Made by a program: the position numbers and the translations under genes. A stretch of 64,000 nucleotides of DNA from assembly GCA_009694745.1 (NCBI GenBank), contig SHUF01000002.1:1-64000 (forward strand). Reading direction: 5' to 3'. The notes beneath the pieces are model-generated. The model did not search any database and had not been told where the DNA came from. It was given only the letters and a program-made list of their open reading frames with translations. Of this stretch, positions 61,720 through 64,000 are shown in pieces. Every line of letters begins with the position of its first letter. Position 1 is the stretch's first letter. The DNA comes from Acidobacteriota bacterium. Its GTDB lineage: Bacteria > Acidobacteriota > Vicinamibacteria > Vicinamibacterales > SCN-69-37.

Positions 61720-63801
61720 ATGACATTTCTCACGCCGCTGTTCCTGCTCGGCCTGGCAGCGCTGGCCGTTCCGATGCTCGTGCACCTGATTCAGCGCGAG
61801 CGCAAGACGCCGGTGGAGTTTCCCTCGCTGATGTTCCTGCGGCGGGTGCCGTACCAGTCGGTGCAGCGCCGCCGCATCAACAACTGGCTGCTGTTCCTGC
61901 TGCGGTCGGCCGCGGTGTTGCTCACGGTGCTGGCGTTCTCGCGGCCGTTTTTCAGCCAGACCGCCGTGCAGGCGTCGATCGCAAATGCCGGTGCCCGTGA
62001 AGTGGTGGTCATGCTCGACCGATCGGCCAGCATGGGCTACGGCGATCACTGGCAGCGCGCGAAAGACGAAGCCAAGAAAGTGATCGACGGGCTCGGCAAC
62101 GGCGACCAGGCCACGCTGGTGTTGTTCGATCGCAGCGCGGAGGAAAATGTGCGCGCCACCGGCGACAAGACGCGGCTGCGCGCGGCGGTGGATGCTGCAG
62201 AACTTTCGGCCGCCGGTTCCCGGTACGCGCCGGCGTTGCGGCTGGCGCAGAGCCTGCTCTCGCGATCCACGCTCGGACGCAAGGAAGCGGTCGTCGTCTC
62301 CGACATGCAGCGCACCGGGTGGGTCCGTCCCGAGCAGATTCAGTTTCCGGAAGGGACGGCGTTTACGCCGGTGTCGGTGGCTGCCGTGAATCCCGCGAAC
62401 GTCTCGGTGACCTCGGTCACGTTCAACCGCACGCGTTTTGCCAACGAAGAGCGCGTCATCGTGACGGCGGCGATTGCCAATCGCGGACCCAAGCCGGTGG
62501 AGGGCGTGCCCGTGGTGCTCGAGATCGACGGGTTGGAGGTGGCAACCTCGCGAACCACGCTGACGCCAGGCGTCACGAACGCCGTGGTGTTCCCGGCGTT
62601 CACGCTGGCGCAGTCATTTGTGCGCGGTCGGGTGAAAGCCGGCACCGATAGTCTGGCGGCCGACAACGTCTTCCAGTTCGTCTTGTCGCCCGCGCGACCG
62701 ACGCCGGTCATCATCGCCGTGCGCGATGGCGCCGAAGCCGCCGAGAGCCTGTATCTGGCGGCCGCGCTCGAAGTCGGGTCACCCAGGCAGTTCGACGTGC
62801 AGGTCGTGCCGATGTCGAAGCTCACCGCGCCTGCTATCTCGCGCGCCGGCGTGCTCATCGTCAGCGATGCGAGCATGCCGGGCACGCTCGGGCCGGCGCT
62901 CAAGAGATTTGTTGAACGCGGAGGCGGCGTCCTCACCATCGTCGGATCGCGAGGCGGGCCGCTTGATGGCGAAGGCGCCCTTCTGCCCGGAACACTGGCT
63001 GAGCCGAAGGACGCCGCGGGTGGACGGGCCGAGACGCTTGGCGTGATCGACTTCAGCCACGTGGTGTTTGAGTTGTTCAAGACGCCCAAGAGCGGCGACT
63101 TTTCCGGCGTGCGGTTCTTCCGATATCGGCCCATTTCGCCCGCGGCCGGAGACCTCGTGCTGGCCCGGTTTGCCGACGGTTCGGTGGCCATGGCCGAGCG
63201 TCGTGTAGGCGCTGGAAAAGTGATTGCCTTTGGGTCCACACTGGACAGCAACTGGAACGATTTGGTCCTCAAGCCCGTGTTTGTGCCGATGCTGCATCAG
63301 GTGGCGCGGTATCTCGGGCAGGTGGAAGTGCAACCGGCCTGGCAGAGCGCCGGGCAGGTGGTGGACGTGTCGCAGCGTGTGGCGGCGCTCACCGCCGGCG
63401 GCACCGACGAACGTGTGACGTCGGCGCTTGTCGTCTCGCCTGGCGGCAGCCGGCAGACCGTCGGCGGTCAGGTCGGGATGTCGGTGGAGTTGCGCGAGCA
63501 GGGGTTCTACGAAGTGCGGCCGCAGGGCGCGGCGTCTTCGGGACGGCCATTTACGCTGGCGGTGAACATCGACCCGAGCGAATCGGATCTCGCGTCCATG
63601 GACGCGCAGGAGTTTACGGCCGGAGCCACCGGCAAGGCGTCGTTGGTTGGGACGAGCGTGCCCACCGACATTAAACCGACGGAGAGCGAACGGCGTCAGT
63701 CCATCTGGTGGTTCCTGTTGCTCGTCGGGTTTGTCTTACTCGTCGCTGAAAGCATCATCGCGAACCGGCTCTCGCAGAAGCCGGCGTTCGGTATTCGGTA
63801 G
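61720..63801 (+). CDS. BatA/VWA domain membrane protein
   Basis: MTFLTPLFLLGLAALAVPMLVHLIQRERKTPVEFPSLMFLRRVPYQSVQRRRINNWLL; VVVMLDRSASMGYGD. Confidence 0.9.
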   Translation: MTFLTPLFLLGLAALAVPMLVHLIQRERKTPVEFPSLMFLRRVPYQSVQRRRINNWLLFLLRSAAVLLTVLAFSRPFFSQTAVQASIANAGAREVVVMLDRSASMGYGDHWQRAKDEAKKVIDGLGNGDQATLVLFDRSAEENVRATGDKTRLRAAVDAAELSAAGSRYAPALRLAQSLLSRSTLGRKEAVVVSDMQRTGWVRPEQIQFPEGTAFTPVSVAAVNPANVSVTSVTFNRTRFANEERVIVTAAIANRGPKPVEGVPVVLEIDGLEVATSRTTLTPGVTNAVVFPAFTLAQSFVRGRVKAGTDSLAADNVFQFVLSPARPTPVIIAVRDGAEAAESLYLAAALEVGSPRQFDVQVVPMSKLTAPAISRAGVLIVSDASMPGTLGPALKRFVERGGGVLTIVGSRGGPLDGEGALLPGTLAEPKDAAGGRAETLGVIDFSHVVFELFKTPKSGDFSGVRFFRYRPISPAAGDLVLARFADGSVAMAERRVGAGKVIAFGSTLDSNWNDLVLKPVFVPMLHQVARYLGQVEVQPAWQSAGQVVDVSQRVAALTAGGTDERVTSALVVSPGGSRQTVGGQVGMSVELREQGFYEVRPQGAASSGRPFTLAVNIDPSESDLASMDAQEFTAGATGKASLVGTSVPTDIKPTESERRQSIWWFLLLVGFVLLVAESIIANRLSQKPAFGIR

Positions 63802-63815
63802 CTCTGGAGAAACGC

Positions 63816-64000
63816 ATGAACACGAATCTCGGAAGCGATCCACGCGCGCAGTTGACCGCCGTCATCAGCGAGGTGCGTAAGCGCTGGCGCATGAAGATGG
63901 CGCTGCGGGGCGGCGCGCTGGTGCTGGGCGGCACCGCGATCATTCTGTTGGGATCGGCGCTTGGCATCGACGCCTTCAGGTTCTCGGCGAGCGCCATCAT
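63816..64000 (+). CDS. membrane protein, truncated by window end
   Basis: MNTNLGSDPRAQLTAVISEVRKRWRMKMALRGGALVLGGTAIILLGS runs off the window. Confidence 0.6.
   Translation, partial: MNTNLGSDPRAQLTAVISEVRKRWRMKMALRGGALVLGGTAIILLGSALGIDAFRFSASAI

Overview
GC-rich bacterial chromosomal segment; gene content and protein style suggest an Acidobacteriota/Vicinamibacterales-like genome (inference, no search run). Housekeeping blocks include msrB-msrA, yebC-ruvC-ruvA-ruvB, fabH, queA-tRNA(CAU)-tilS-ftsH-folP, cdaA-ybbR-glmM-pdxJ, nth-PPIase, rnd, queE-queC, alaX-like and a MoxR/DUF58/BatA-type operon. Accessory blocks include a TonB receptor, a VPS10/BNR-repeat protein, an ECF-type transporter, a small bacterial microcompartment (BMC) locus, and a SPASM/radical-SAM protein embedded in relic DNA. 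The most notable signals are: (1) a dispersed palindromic repeat (GACCTCAGAGGTC paired with GACCTCTGAGGTC) found between genes and also in frame inside queA and a DUF72 gene; (2) an ECF ATPase pair with apparently complementary motif loss; (3) a compact BMC locus with one BMC-H, three EutN/CcmL proteins, an aldolase and a tiny Cys-rich protein with an encapsulation-peptide-like N-terminus; (4) a SPASM-first radical SAM protein flanked by relics of both neighbouring genes; (5) many gene-tail relics and nested inverted repeats. Several genes carry apparent single-base frameshifts, which may be real decay or assembly error.
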